Shown: positions 8,858 to 17,120, counted from the first letter of the stretch. The stretch: 64,000 nucleotides of DNA from Paraburkholderia sp. BCC1884 (GCF_900996225.1 NZ_CAAJGL010000090.1:496001-560000), one strand, 5' to 3'. Notes: generated by a model not told the origin, from the sequence alone. Numbers and translations are program-made.

Positions 8858-9312
8858 CGGGGAACTCTCCCCGTCGTTACGAGGGCTTCGTGAAGGACTG
8901 CGTATTGGTCTAGCCGACGCTTGAGTTCCACGTTCTCGCCGCGCAAGCAGGCGTTCTCGCTACGTAGGCTGGCGTTCTCGGTCTCGAGTCGCTTCAGTCG
9001 CTCCGCGTTGAACATTGCGCGTTGCTGCCCAGCCTCACGCATGGGAGGTAGTGCCGCTTCCTCACGTGGCTTCGTATCGAGAGTCGGAAGGACGCCTCGA
9101 GCGCGCAGGTCGTTTTCCAAGCTTCTCAGGTCTGACTTTATACGCGGATTCTGGTCCAGAACGGACTTGGCGAAGCCGCACTCCTTTGCCATCTCTTTGC
9201 GCGACAGGACCCCTCGGCTCACCATCTGCCGGAAGTCGGCGTCTTTTTTGAGGACCACCCAAGCCCTAAAACGCGTGTAGTTGACGTCCGCAAGCTGCCT
9301 GCCATTCGCCAT
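8854..9312 (-). CDS. VPA1267-like small protein with C-terminal coiled coil
   Basis: A 152-residue protein and the first gene of the element operon. Residues 1-75 contain MVSRGVLSRKEMAKECGF and KSVLDQNPRIKSDL, which look like a helix-turn-helix (start-again DNA-binding pattern), followed by a linker and a regular heptad coiled coil (about 105-145, ENASLRSENACLRGEN). The sequence resembles what I remember as the VPA1267 family next to GMT genes; this is not verified. A GGAGG ribosome-binding site precedes the ATG, and a good sigma-70-like promoter lies upstream. A role as DNA-binding accessory factor or autoregulator is inference. Confidence 0.65.
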   Translation of the reverse strand: MANGRQLADVNYTRFRAWVVLKKDADFRQMVSRGVLSRKEMAKECGFAKSVLDQNPRIKSDLRSLENDLRARGVLPTLDTKPREEAALPPMREAGQQRAMFNAERLKRLETENASLRSENACLRGENVELKRRLDQYAVLHEALVTTGRVPR

Positions 9313-9347
9313 CTTGCCTCCGTGTCACCAGAGTCCAATTTGTGAAT

Positions 9348-9376
9348 AGTATCTTTATTGCCCCCACGGACGTCAA
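9348..9376 (-). promoter_or_regulatory. Sigma-70-type promoter of the element operon
   Basis: On the minus strand TTGACG (9371-9376) and GATACT (9348-9353) are separated by exactly 17 bases. Transcription would start about 30 bases before the GGAGG ribosome-binding site of the first gene. It is the only good promoter seen for the five genes. Confidence 0.6.
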
Positions 9377-9390
9377 GCTATAGTTGTAAA

Positions 9391-9421
9391 GAAGCCTCGT
9401 TCTCTGCGAAAACGAGGCTTC
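9391..9421. repeat. Perfect 11-base hairpin between the right end and the operon promoter
   Basis: GAAGCCTCGTT (9391-9401) and AACGAGGCTTC (9411-9421) form a perfect stem with a 9-base loop. There is no T-run, so it is not a classical terminator. It sits between the right terminal repeat and the promoter, where it could shield the operon from outside transcription or act as an operator or accessory recombinase site. Confidence 0.5.
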
Positions 9422-9431
9422 GTACGTCGAA

Positions 9432-9473
9432 TTAGTACAAAGAAACTACCCCATATAGCCGCAGGCTCCTTTT
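9432..9473 (-). repeat. Right terminal inverted repeat of the GMT-like element
   Basis: Read on the minus strand it starts AAAAGGAGCCTG (9462-9473) and ends GTACTAA (9432-9438), the same order and near-equal spacing as the left terminus. Its GCCTGCGG block also equals that of the subterminal left copy. Confidence 0.7.
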
Positions 9474-9479
9474 CTCGAA

Positions 9480-9499
9480 TTCGCGGCGTGGGCCGCGAA
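9480..9499. other. Hairpin just outside the element, downstream of fpr
   Basis: TTCGCGGC and GCCGCGAA form an 8-base stem with a GTGG loop. For fpr (minus strand) the T-run comes before the stem, not after it, so it is a poor terminator for fpr. The element starts 7 bases away, so the hairpin may mark the target site, or a former terminator may have been disturbed by insertion. Confidence 0.35.
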
Positions 9500-9514
9500 A
9501 AAAACAACACGCTT

Positions 9515-10285
9515 TCAGCCGACAAAGGCCTTTTCGACCACGTAGTGACCCGGCGCGTTGTTGCTGCCTTCCTGGAAACCCAGGTCGTCGAGCAACTTGC
9601 GGGTGTCGCGCAGCATGTGCGGGCTGCCGCAGAGCATGACCCGGTCGTTTTCCAGCGAGAAGCCCGGCACGCCGAGGTCGGCGAACAGCTTTTCGGTTTC
9701 GATCAGTTCGGTGATCCGGCCGCGGTTCTCGAAGGCTTCGCGCGTGACTGTGGGGTAATACAGCAGCTTTTCCTGTACCAGTTCGCCGAGGTGCTCGTGC
9801 GCCGGCAGGTGATCTGTGATGTATTCCTTGTACGCGAGTTCGTCGACGAAACGGCAGGTGTGCGTGAGCACGACGCGCTCGTAGCGATCGTAAATCTCCG
9901 GATCCTTGATGATCGACATGAACGGCGCGAGGCCCGTGCCGGTGGACAGCAGCCACAACGTCTTGCCCGGCAGCAGGTTGTCGGCCATCAGCGTGCCGAC
10001 CGGCTTCTTGCCGATCAGGACTTCGTCGCCGACCTTCAGGTGCTGCAGACGCGACGTGAGCGGGCCGTCCTGCACCTTGATGCTCAGGAATTCGAGGTGC
10101 TCTTCGTAGTTCGCGCTCGCGAGGCTATAGGCGCGGATCAGCGGCTTGCCGTCGACTTCGAGGCCGACCATCGTGAACTGGCCGTTTTCGAAACGGAACG
10201 ACGGATCGCGCGTGCAAGTGAAGCTGAAAAGCGTATCGGTCCAGTGATGGACGCTCAGGACGGTCTGTGTGTTCAGGTTGCTCAT
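9515..10285 (-). CDS. fpr: Ferredoxin--NADP+ reductase
   Basis: 256 residues, the usual length of bacterial Fpr. The FAD-binding site RAYSLAS and the NADP-binding STGTGLAPFMS loop are intact, and the C-terminus is of the short VEKAFVG type found in proteobacterial Fpr. It transfers electrons between NADPH and ferredoxin or flavodoxin in the cytosol and commonly helps in oxidative-stress defence and iron-sulfur metabolism. The start chosen (MSNLNTQTV) fits homologues; a longer frame exists upstream but would be untypical. The mobile element lies just behind its stop codon. Confidence 0.93.
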   Translation of the reverse strand: MSNLNTQTVLSVHHWTDTLFSFTCTRDPSFRFENGQFTMVGLEVDGKPLIRAYSLASANYEEHLEFLSIKVQDGPLTSRLQHLKVGDEVLIGKKPVGTLMADNLLPGKTLWLLSTGTGLAPFMSIIKDPEIYDRYERVVLTHTCRFVDELAYKEYITDHLPAHEHLGELVQEKLLYYPTVTREAFENRGRITELIETEKLFADLGVPGFSLENDRVMLCGSPHMLRDTRKLLDDLGFQEGSNNAPGHYVVEKAFVG

Positions 10286-10862
10286 GGCTTCTTGGATAAT
10301 GCGAAAACAAAGGCGGCCAGTCGTTGGAGCCGGCCGGCACGGCAAGGGCGATGCTGCGTTCACCCGAGGTCGGGACTCACGCGCAATCCGCTATTTTACC
10401 GCGCTCGCTGCCGGAGGGCTGCGGCACGGCGGTTGAGCGTGGTGAAGCGGGTTACCGGACGATGAAGCGACGGCGCCGAATTCGATACGAGCTGGCGCCG
10501 CGAAGTGCGTCGGCGTGGATTCAGCCGCGCTTCACCGAGGGTCCGGCGATGGGCGAAAGCCGCGCAGGGCGGCTGCCATCGGCTGTCCGGCATGCGCCGG
10601 ATAGGCGCGCCGCGCGGGCAACGTGTTCGGGATGATACCGAAACGCGCCGGACGCTGCAGCATTGACCCTGCTGATAAAACTGGCAAGGGCCGCGCAAAA
10701 GAGGCAAAAACGGAAAGCTTGCGACGGTCGAAAGCATACGCGCGACGCATGGCCGGTCGCGCCGCCCCATGTTCGCTGCGTTGGTACACAGCGGTGATGT
10801 AAATCGCGTTGAAGACGCTGTAGAGCCAGCTTTTGCCGCGTTATATTCGCTTCACGATTGGG
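10286..10862. other. Intergenic region between fpr and the sugar transporter operon
   Basis: No gene is supported; the open frames here lack ribosome-binding sites and family features. It should contain the fpr promoter: a TAAAAT box on the minus strand, about 110 bases upstream of the start (complement of ATTTTA near 10391), is a weak candidate. No clear terminator was found behind the transporter operon. Confidence 0.3.
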
Positions 10863-11822
10863 TTACGCCGGCGCAGCCACACGCTTTTTCCCACGCTGCT
10901 TAAGCACCCGAGCCTGCAGCACGATCACCAGCAACAGGAACACACCCCGAATCACCGACTGCCAATACGCCGACAAGCTGATAAACCCCAGCCCATTTTC
11001 GAAGTTGAGCAGGTTGAACACGAGCCCGAGCAGCAACACTCCGGCTATCGTCATCGCAATCGAGCCTTCGCCGCCGGTCAGCAGCGTGCCGCCGAGCACC
11101 ACCGCCGAGATCGCGAACAGCTCCCAGCCGACGCCTTCGTTCGGTTGCCCCGCGCCGAACTGCGCCGCGAGGATCACGCCCGCCATGCCGGCCAGCAGGC
11201 CGCTCACCGCATACGCCATCACCAGTGTGCGATCGACGTTCAGGCCCATTAGCCGCGCGGCTTCCTCGCTGCCGCCGATGGCCAGCGAATGGCGCCCGAA
11301 GCGCGTGCTGCGCAGCGCGAGCCAGCCGGCGACGGCGGCGACCACCGCGACGATCCCCGGGATCGGCAGGCCGAACAGATCGCCCTGACCGAAGTTGCCG
11401 AAGTTCGAATCGGCGGCGATCGACACCGCATCGTTCTTGCCGAGCAGCAGCGCGACGCCGTGCGCGCCGAGACTGGTCGCGAGTGTCACGATGAAGGGCA
11501 AAATCTTGAGACGCGTGATGATCACACCGTTGAGCACGCCGACCAGCAGCCCGGCCACGCATCCCGACAGCACGGCGACCCAACTGCCGTACACGCTGGT
11601 CAAGGCAGCGACTACGCTCGCCAGCGCCGCCACGGTGCCCACCGACAGATCGATCCCGCCGGTGATGATCACGAAAGCCATGCCGACCGAGATCAGCGCG
11701 AACATCGAGTTGTAGCGCCAGAACGAGGTGATGTTGTACGCCGAGCCGAAATGGTCGTAGCGCACCAGGCCGAACACCACGAGGGCGGCCAGCGCCAGCA
11801 GGATAGGGAGATTCTTTTTCAT
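10863..11822 (-). CDS. yjfF: Sugar ABC transporter permease (YjfF-like)
   Basis: A 319-residue, mostly hydrophobic inner-membrane permease of the ribose/galactofuranose type, with about eight to ten membrane segments and the family signature GMAFVIITGGIDLSVG. It is the second of two permeases in the operon, 36 bases behind the first; the two probably form a heterodimer with the ATPase as in YtfT-YjfF. It ends the operon. The symbol follows gene order and similarity to the E. coli galactofuranose system; the true sugar may differ. Confidence 0.8.
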   Translation of the reverse strand: MKKNLPILLALAALVVFGLVRYDHFGSAYNITSFWRYNSMFALISVGMAFVIITGGIDLSVGTVAALASVVAALTSVYGSWVAVLSGCVAGLLVGVLNGVIITRLKILPFIVTLATSLGAHGVALLLGKNDAVSIAADSNFGNFGQGDLFGLPIPGIVAVVAAVAGWLALRSTRFGRHSLAIGGSEEAARLMGLNVDRTLVMAYAVSGLLAGMAGVILAAQFGAGQPNEGVGWELFAISAVVLGGTLLTGGEGSIAMTIAGVLLLGLVFNLLNFENGLGFISLSAYWQSVIRGVFLLLVIVLQARVLKQRGKKRVAAPA

Positions 11823-11858
11823 CGCATCGAGTCCGGGGATGTCCTTGAAGCGCGCGGA

Positions 11859-12896
11859 TCAGCGCGAACGCCGCTGCACGTAAACCGCCGCGACGATAAT
11901 GGCGGCCTTCACCACCAGCGCCGCCGCGTCGGGGATGCCGTGCGCGAGCAGCGTGTAGCGCAGCAACTGGATGATGAGCGCGCCGATCAGCGTCCCGCCG
12001 ATATACGCCTTGCCGCCTGTCAGCGCCGTGCCGCCCACCGCCACTGCGGCGATTGCATCGAGTTCGACGCCGAGCCCAACCACGTTCGCATCGGAAGAAG
12101 AATTCACCGAGATCGAGATCAGGCCGGCCAGACCCGCAAGCGCGGCGCACAACGTGTAGGCGATCAGCTTCACCGTGGCGGTCGGCACGCCGCACAGATA
12201 CGCGGCCTTCTCGTTACCGCCGGTGATCAGCAGATACTGGCCGAAGAGTGTTTTGCGCACGATCCACACGAACGCGGCGACCAGCGCCAGCATCAGCAGC
12301 ACCTGGAAGGGCACGCCACCGACCTTGCCCAGCGCGATCCATTGGAACGCGGGCGTGTTGAAGGCCTGCAGACTGCCGTCGGTGACGACTTGCGCGATGC
12401 CGCGTCCGGCAATGAACAGCACCAGCGTCGCGACAATCGGCTGGACTGAGAGCCTCGTCACGAGGAAGCCGTTGAAGACGCCGCACAGCGCGGCCGCCAG
12501 CACGGGCAACACGAATGCGAGCCCAATGCCTAACGGGCCGGCGATATTCAGGAACAGCATCGGCGCGAGTGCACCCGAGATCGCCATCGACGCACCGACC
12601 GACAGATCGATGCCGCCCGTCGCTACCACCAGCGTCATGCCGATGCCGACGATCACGATCGTCACCACCTGCGTCATGTTGACGTTGAAGGTCTGCAGCG
12701 ACCAGAAGTGCGGCGTAAAGATCAGGTTGAAGAGCACCATCGCGAGCAGCACGATGACTTCGCGCTGCATTGCCAGATGACGCCATTTCTGCACCGTCGT
12801 CGTCGATCTGGCGACCGGGGCGGCCGCCATCTGTTGAGCGGTTTCGCCGAGCCGCGGCTCGGGTTGCAAGGATTCGCTGTGCAGCTTAAGCGCCAT
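11859..12896 (-). CDS. ytfT: Sugar ABC transporter permease (YtfT-like)
   Basis: 345 residues. A hydrophilic N-terminal stretch of about 40 residues is followed by membrane segments with the signature GMTLVVATGGIDLSVG typical of this permease family. The ATG at 12896 lies 11 bases inside the end of the ATPase gene, so the two are translationally coupled. It forms the membrane channel with the YjfF-like permease. Confidence 0.8.
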   Translation of the reverse strand: MALKLHSESLQPEPRLGETAQQMAAAPVARSTTTVQKWRHLAMQREVIVLLAMVLFNLIFTPHFWSLQTFNVNMTQVVTIVIVGIGMTLVVATGGIDLSVGASMAISGALAPMLFLNIAGPLGIGLAFVLPVLAAALCGVFNGFLVTRLSVQPIVATLVLFIAGRGIAQVVTDGSLQAFNTPAFQWIALGKVGGVPFQVLLMLALVAAFVWIVRKTLFGQYLLITGGNEKAAYLCGVPTATVKLIAYTLCAALAGLAGLISISVNSSSDANVVGLGVELDAIAAVAVGGTALTGGKAYIGGTLIGALIIQLLRYTLLAHGIPDAAALVVKAAIIVAAVYVQRRSR

Positions 12897-14541
12897 GACG
12901 GTCGCCCTCCAACGCGTCTTCGATATGGGCGGCGTTTGCCGTTTGTGCGGCTTCGGCCAGTTGCGACTGTCCTTCGCTGCCGTAGGCGATGGCGTCCATG
13001 ATCGCGGTCTCGCTCATGTCGGCGCCGTTCAGTTCGGCGACAGTGCGGCCATCGCGGATCACCACCGCACGATCGGCGACCGCCGTGAGTTCTTCCAGTT
13101 CCGACGCCGACAGCAACACCGCGAGCCCCGCATCGCGCAACTCGCGCACGATCTTCGCGACATCCGCTTTGGCGCCGACGTCGATGCCGCGCGTGGGTTC
13201 ATCGAGCAGCAACAACGACGGCTCAGCCGCGAGCCAGCGTGCGAGCAGCACCTTCTGCTGATTGCCGCCGGACAACTCGCGGATCGGTTGATCGGCCGAG
13301 CGCAACTTGATACCGAGGGACGCAATGAAACGGTCGACGATCGCCTGTTGCTTCTTCACGTCGACCACACCGTTCTTCGCGAGTGTGCGCAGGCAGACGA
13401 GCGTGAGGTTGTCGCGCACCGACAGTTCGGGGACGATGCCTTCCGCCTTGCGATCTTCAGTGAGGTAGGCGAGGCCACGCGAAATCGCGTCTTGCGGCGA
13501 CTTCAGCGTCACCGTTTCACCACCGATCATGAGCGAGCCTTGCTCCAGCGGGTCCGCGCCGAACATCAGCCGCATGGTTTCCGTGCGGCCCGAGCCGAGC
13601 AATCCCGCGAGGCCCACCGCTTCGCCCGCATGGACTTGCAGCGAAACGTCGCTCACTTTCGGATGCGCACTCAGATGCGAGGTCGAGATCATCTGCTTGC
13701 CGCGTCGCGCGAGGTTCGCTTCGCGTGCGCCGGTATCGTCCTGCACGACGGCGGCGAGCGAGCGGCCGAGCATCGTCGTGACCAGCTGTAGTTTGTCCAT
13801 CTCCGCCATCGTGCTTTGGGCGACGGTCTGGCCGTCGCGCATCACGGTGACGCGGTCGCACAGCGCATAGAGTTCGTCGAGCCGGTGCGAGACGAAGATC
13901 ACCGCGCGGCCGTCGTCGCGCAGTTTGCGCACGACGGTGAAGAGCAGTTCCACTTCGCGTTCGTCGAGCGACGAGGTGGACTCGTCCATGATGACCATCT
14001 TCGCGTCCGACGACACCGCGCGCGCGAGCGCCACCATCTGCTGGATCGCGGTCGAGTAGCGGCCGACGGGTTTCTTCACGTCGATCTGCAAGCCGAACGA
14101 TTCGAGCAGCGCGGCGGCGCGTTGCTGCACCGCGCGCCAGTCGATTATGCCGAAGCGGCGCGGCTCGCGGCCGAGGAAAATGTTTTCCGCCACCGAGCGG
14201 AACGGCACCAGGTTGATCTCCTGATAGATCGTGCTGATACCGGCTTCGCGGGCCTGTTTGGGGGTGCGGAAATCGACGTCGCGTCCTTCGAAACGCACGC
14301 TGCCCGAGCCGCGCCGATACGCGCCGGTCAGGATCTTGATCATGGTCGATTTGCCGGCGCCGTTCTGGCCGATCAGCGCATGCACTTCGCCGGCGGCGAC
14401 GCTCAGATTGGCGCTGCGCAACGCGGCGACGCCGCCAAAGCTGATGCCGATGTCCTGCATCTCGAGCAGCGGCGAAGCCGATGAGCTCGAGGAACCGTTA
14501 AGGGGAGAAGAGTGTGGCGTCTGCGTGGCGGATTGCGTCAC
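12886..14541 (-). CDS. ytfR: Sugar ABC transporter ATP-binding protein with two cassettes (YtfR-like)
   Basis: 551 residues with two tandem ATPase halves. The first has Walker A GQNGAGKST and a D-box VIMDEST but an unusual signature (GRYSTAIQQMVALARA). The second has a degenerate Walker A (GLLGSGRTET) and a normal LSGGNQQK signature with LLLDEPTRGIDVG. This asymmetry is normal for ribose/galactose importers. Translation starts at a GTG with an AGGAGG ribosome-binding site. It powers import through the two downstream permeases. Confidence 0.87.
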   Translation of the reverse strand: MTQSATQTPHSSPLNGSSSSSASPLLEMQDIGISFGGVAALRSANLSVAAGEVHALIGQNGAGKSTMIKILTGAYRRGSGSVRFEGRDVDFRTPKQAREAGISTIYQEINLVPFRSVAENIFLGREPRRFGIIDWRAVQQRAAALLESFGLQIDVKKPVGRYSTAIQQMVALARAVSSDAKMVIMDESTSSLDEREVELLFTVVRKLRDDGRAVIFVSHRLDELYALCDRVTVMRDGQTVAQSTMAEMDKLQLVTTMLGRSLAAVVQDDTGAREANLARRGKQMISTSHLSAHPKVSDVSLQVHAGEAVGLAGLLGSGRTETMRLMFGADPLEQGSLMIGGETVTLKSPQDAISRGLAYLTEDRKAEGIVPELSVRDNLTLVCLRTLAKNGVVDVKKQQAIVDRFIASLGIKLRSADQPIRELSGGNQQKVLLARWLAAEPSLLLLDEPTRGIDVGAKADVAKIVRELRDAGLAVLLSASELEELTAVADRAVVIRDGRTVAELNGADMSETAIMDAIAYGSEGQSQLAEAAQTANAAHIEDALEGDRHGA

Positions 14542-14662
14542 GGGTGTCCTCCTGATGCATGTACTGCTGCGTCTGCTGCGTAGCCCGTGCTGCCGGCGGG
14601 GCGCCGTGCGCGCTCGGGCTCGATGCGGGGGCGTCGCTAAACCATCTTACGCCGCATAAAAG

Positions 14663-14700
14663 CGAAGCGACGGTCCGTGAACCACGGGCGCGTCGCTTCG
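14663..14700. other. Stable hairpin between the binding-protein and ATPase genes
   Basis: CGAAGCGAC (14663-14671) pairs with GTCGCTTCG (14692-14700), and CCGTG/CACGG pair inside. It lies in the 280-base gap behind the binding-protein gene. Such stems often stabilise the 5' part of the message or cut down read-through, giving more binding protein than membrane parts. No T-run follows. Confidence 0.45.
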
Positions 14701-14823
14701 AAGCCTTCCCGTCACCCGCCTACCGCGCAAAAAATTGCATGGGACCAGAGTAAGCGCTGAAGCGCCAACTCTGGTCGACAGAAGACGATTTTCACAAGCG
14801 GGTGACTTCCTGCTGCAACGCTA

Positions 14824-15843
14824 TCAATAGCCGTACTGCGTGTTCTGCTGTACGTTGCTCTTGTCGTAGAAACGGTCCGAGACCTTGACCCACGTCGGGA
14901 TCTTTTCGCCCTTCGCGTAACGTTGTGCGACGTCGCAGGCGAGCGGGCCGAAGAACGGGCTCGACTGCACGCTCGCACCGAGTTCGCCGGCCGCGATCGC
15001 GTCCATGCCGCCCTTGGTGCCGTCGATCGTCACGATCTGGATGTCCTTGCCCGGCTGCTTGCCGGCGGCCTTGATCGCGGCGATGGCGCCGAGCGCCATT
15101 TCGTCGTTATGCGCGTAGACCGCGGTGACGTCCGGATGCGCCTGCAACAACGTTTCCATCACCTGACGACCCTTGTCGCGTGCGAAGTCGCCGCTTTGCG
15201 ACGCGATGATCGACATGCCCGGGTTCTTCGCGATGACTTCGTCGAAGCCCTTCTTGCGATCGTTCGCCGCGGAGGCGCCCGTGGTGCCTTCCAGTTCGAT
15301 GATCTTCGCCTTGCCGCCAGTCGCCTTGACGAGCCAGTCAGCCGCGCGATGGCCCTGATCGATGAAGTCCGAACCGATGAACGTGATGTAGTCGCGACCT
15401 GCCTTGGCCACCGACTGATCGACATCGCGGTCGACCAGAATCACCGGAATGCCGGCCTTTTTAGCTTGCAGCACGATCGGTGCAAGCGGCTTCTCTTCGC
15501 GCGGCGGGAACACCAGCAGATCGACGTGTTGCGCGATCATGCTCTGGATGTCGGAGACCTGCTTGGAGTTGGAGCCGTTGGCGTCGGTCATCACGACTTG
15601 CCAGCCGCATTTGGCGGCGACGTCCTTGAAGCTCTTGGTTTCCGCGAGACGCCACGGATTGTTGCTTTCGGTCTGCGCGAAGCCGACCTTCAGCGGAGTC
15701 TTGTTGGGCAACTTCGGCAGCGCGTCGTCGGCGTGCGCGGTAGCGACGCCGAAACCGATTGCCAGAGCCAGCAGGGAACCCGCCAGCGGACGAATCTGCT
15801 GCTTGCGCACGTGAGCGCGCGACTGCGTGTTGAGCGACGCCAT
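14824..15843 (-). CDS. ytfQ: Periplasmic sugar-binding protein (YtfQ-like)
   Basis: 339 residues with an N-terminal signal peptide ending near AHADDALP. The mature protein follows the YtfQ pattern: FAQTESNNPWRLAETKS, VDRDVDQS, ELEGTTGASAANDRKKGF, SQSGDFARDKGRQVME, YAHNDEMALGAIAAIK and IDGTKGG. It captures a sugar in the periplasm and delivers it to the permeases; E. coli YtfQ binds galactofuranose. A GGAGGAAG ribosome-binding site precedes the start. It follows the LacI-type regulator gene by 115 bases, with a putative operator between them. The adjacent aldose epimerase fits a hexose or pentose substrate. Confidence 0.85.
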   Translation of the reverse strand: MASLNTQSRAHVRKQQIRPLAGSLLALAIGFGVATAHADDALPKLPNKTPLKVGFAQTESNNPWRLAETKSFKDVAAKCGWQVVMTDANGSNSKQVSDIQSMIAQHVDLLVFPPREEKPLAPIVLQAKKAGIPVILVDRDVDQSVAKAGRDYITFIGSDFIDQGHRAADWLVKATGGKAKIIELEGTTGASAANDRKKGFDEVIAKNPGMSIIASQSGDFARDKGRQVMETLLQAHPDVTAVYAHNDEMALGAIAAIKAAGKQPGKDIQIVTIDGTKGGMDAIAAGELGASVQSSPFFGPLACDVAQRYAKGEKIPTWVKVSDRFYDKSNVQQNTQYGY

Positions 15844-15958
15844 GTCTTCCTCCAGTACCTGGTGAGGTAGGTGTATTTGCTTTTTGTGTTTCTTCTGCCG
15901 GTCGGCGCTGTTTTGCTCTACCGGACGTGCCGATTATTCCATCCAGAATTATTATCGG

Positions 15959-17041
15959 TCAATCACTAATAATATTAATTATTGGCTTTTTTGCCTCGGT
16001 AATTACCCTGATCGAAGCGCGTTCGACCAGCGGACCGTCGAGCTTGACCATGCGATGCCGCACCGGCGCGCCGGCGGCGCGGTTGTGTTCTTCCTGCAGC
16101 AAAGTCTCGACGGCCCAGCGTCCCAGTTCGTAGTTCGGCAGCACCACGGTGGAGAGTGGCGGATGCGTATGACGGGCGATTTCCTGGTCGTCGTAGCCGA
16201 GCACGGAGACGTCTTCCGGGACGCGCAAGCCGAGTTGCTTGAGCGCCTCGATCGCGCCGATCGCGGTCAGGTCGTTGGCGCAGAAAATCGCGGTCGGCGG
16301 ATTCGTTTCGCGCATCAGCGAGAGGGTGAGTTCGAAGCCGAGGCCCGAACTCCAGTCGCCGTCGCGCACTAGTTCCGGCGCGAACGGCAGGTCGGCCGTG
16401 GCGAGCGCGGTGCGATAACCCTTGAGGCGATCCTTCGAGGCGTCTTGCCACGGTTCGCCGTTGATATAGCCGATCCGCCGATGGCCGGCCTGCAGCAGAT
16501 AGTCGGTGGCGAGATGGCCGCCGGCCACTTCGGCCGGCACCACCGACGAGAACCCGCCTTCGCCCGTATAGCAGTTCAGCAGCACGGTCGGCACCTGCGA
16601 AAGCGCCGCCGGCAAGGTCACCTTACGCGTGTAGACGGTGGCATAGATCACGCCGAATACATGCGGATTCGACAGGATGGTATCGAGCACCTGCTTCTCG
16701 ATGTCGGCGTTGCCGTGGGTCGAATAGACCGCCAGCATCTTGCCGCTTGCATACGCCGCGTCGCGCGCGCCGTCGACGTTGACGACCGGGTGCGGGCTGG
16801 TGGAGATCTCGTCGGCGAGATAGACGATCAGGTTGCGTTCGTCGGCGGAAGCCGACACGGGTTCACGCAGCGAGAGCCGGTAGCCGAGGTCATGCGCGGC
16901 TTTCAATACCTTGTTGCGGGTGCTCTCGGAAAACTTCGCGCCGGTCGCGTTGTTGAGCACGAGAGAGACAGTCGATTGCGACACGCCAGTGAGTTTGGCG
17001 ATGTCGGTCATGGTAGGACGGCGTTGAGTCGATTTTTTCAT
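15959..17041 (-). CDS. LacI-family transcription regulator of the sugar operon
   Basis: 360 residues. The N-terminal helix-turn-helix and hinge (TMTDIAKLTGVSQSTVSLVL, about 10-60) are followed by a periplasmic-binding-protein-like sensor domain. It lies directly upstream of the transporter genes on the same strand and divergent from the aldose epimerase. Copies of ACTAATAATAT flank it on both sides, one overlapping its own 3' end, so it probably represses itself, the transporter and the epimerase until sugar binds. The start MKKSTQRRP is chosen for the usual distance to the helix-turn-helix; no strong ribosome-binding site is seen. Confidence 0.87.
   Translation of the reverse strand: MKKSTQRRPTMTDIAKLTGVSQSTVSLVLNNATGAKFSESTRNKVLKAAHDLGYRLSLREPVSASADERNLIVYLADEISTSPHPVVNVDGARDAAYASGKMLAVYSTHGNADIEKQVLDTILSNPHVFGVIYATVYTRKVTLPAALSQVPTVLLNCYTGEGGFSSVVPAEVAGGHLATDYLLQAGHRRIGYINGEPWQDASKDRLKGYRTALATADLPFAPELVRDGDWSSGLGFELTLSLMRETNPPTAIFCANDLTAIGAIEALKQLGLRVPEDVSVLGYDDQEIARHTHPPLSTVVLPNYELGRWAVETLLQEEHNRAAGAPVRHRMVKLDGPLVERASIRVITEAKKPIINIISD
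15965..15975 (+). promoter_or_regulatory. Putative LacI-type operator 1 (overlaps the 3' end of the regulator gene)
   Basis: ACTAATAATAT, within an AT-rich block of dyad-like sequence ending near 15985. It covers the last codons of the regulator gene and lies about 120 bases before the ytfQ start. The same 11 bases recur twice upstream of the regulator gene. Confidence 0.55.
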
Positions 17042-17109
17042 TGAGCGGGCCGCGTTACCGCGGCGCAAAAGCTTGGGGCTGCCGTGGGCATTGTGGTGCT
17101 GACGGTACC

Positions 17110-17120
17110 ACTAATAATAT
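17110..17120 (+). promoter_or_regulatory. Putative LacI-type operator 2
   Basis: An exact copy of ACTAATAATAT in the gap between the regulator and the divergent epimerase, about 70 bases upstream of the regulator start. It stands out as an AT-rich island in GC-rich DNA. Confidence 0.55.

Larger units (their letters stand above)
1508..9473 (-). mobile_element. Gamma-mobile-trio (GMT)-like transposable element with terminal inverted repeats
   Basis: Five genes on the minus strand, read from a promoter just inside the right end: VPA1267-like protein, RecD-like helicase, GmtY-like recombinase, GmtZ-like recombinase, GmtX-like protein. The first four overlap by 4 bases each; the last follows 33 bases later. 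The outer limits are set by imperfect inverted repeats at 1508-1547 and 9432-9473 that share a perfect 12-base outer end (AAAAGGAGCCTG) and an inner GTACTAA. The genes are visibly less GC-rich than the host genes. The element lies between the kinase gene and fpr without breaking either. No defence, toxin, resistance or metabolic cargo was found. Family assignment is from remembered GMT proteins; the boundaries are seen in the sequence. No clear target duplication was found outside the repeats. Confidence 0.75.

Noticed and set aside
1861..9312. Defence system or toxin cargo in the mobile element
   Set aside because: All five genes are accounted for as recombinases, helper, helicase and small coiled-coil protein; no nuclease, toxin or immunity pattern was found. 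A defence role for the helicase cannot be excluded but has no support.
9480..9499. Hairpin as terminator of fpr
   Set aside because: On the fpr strand the T-run precedes the stem instead of following it.
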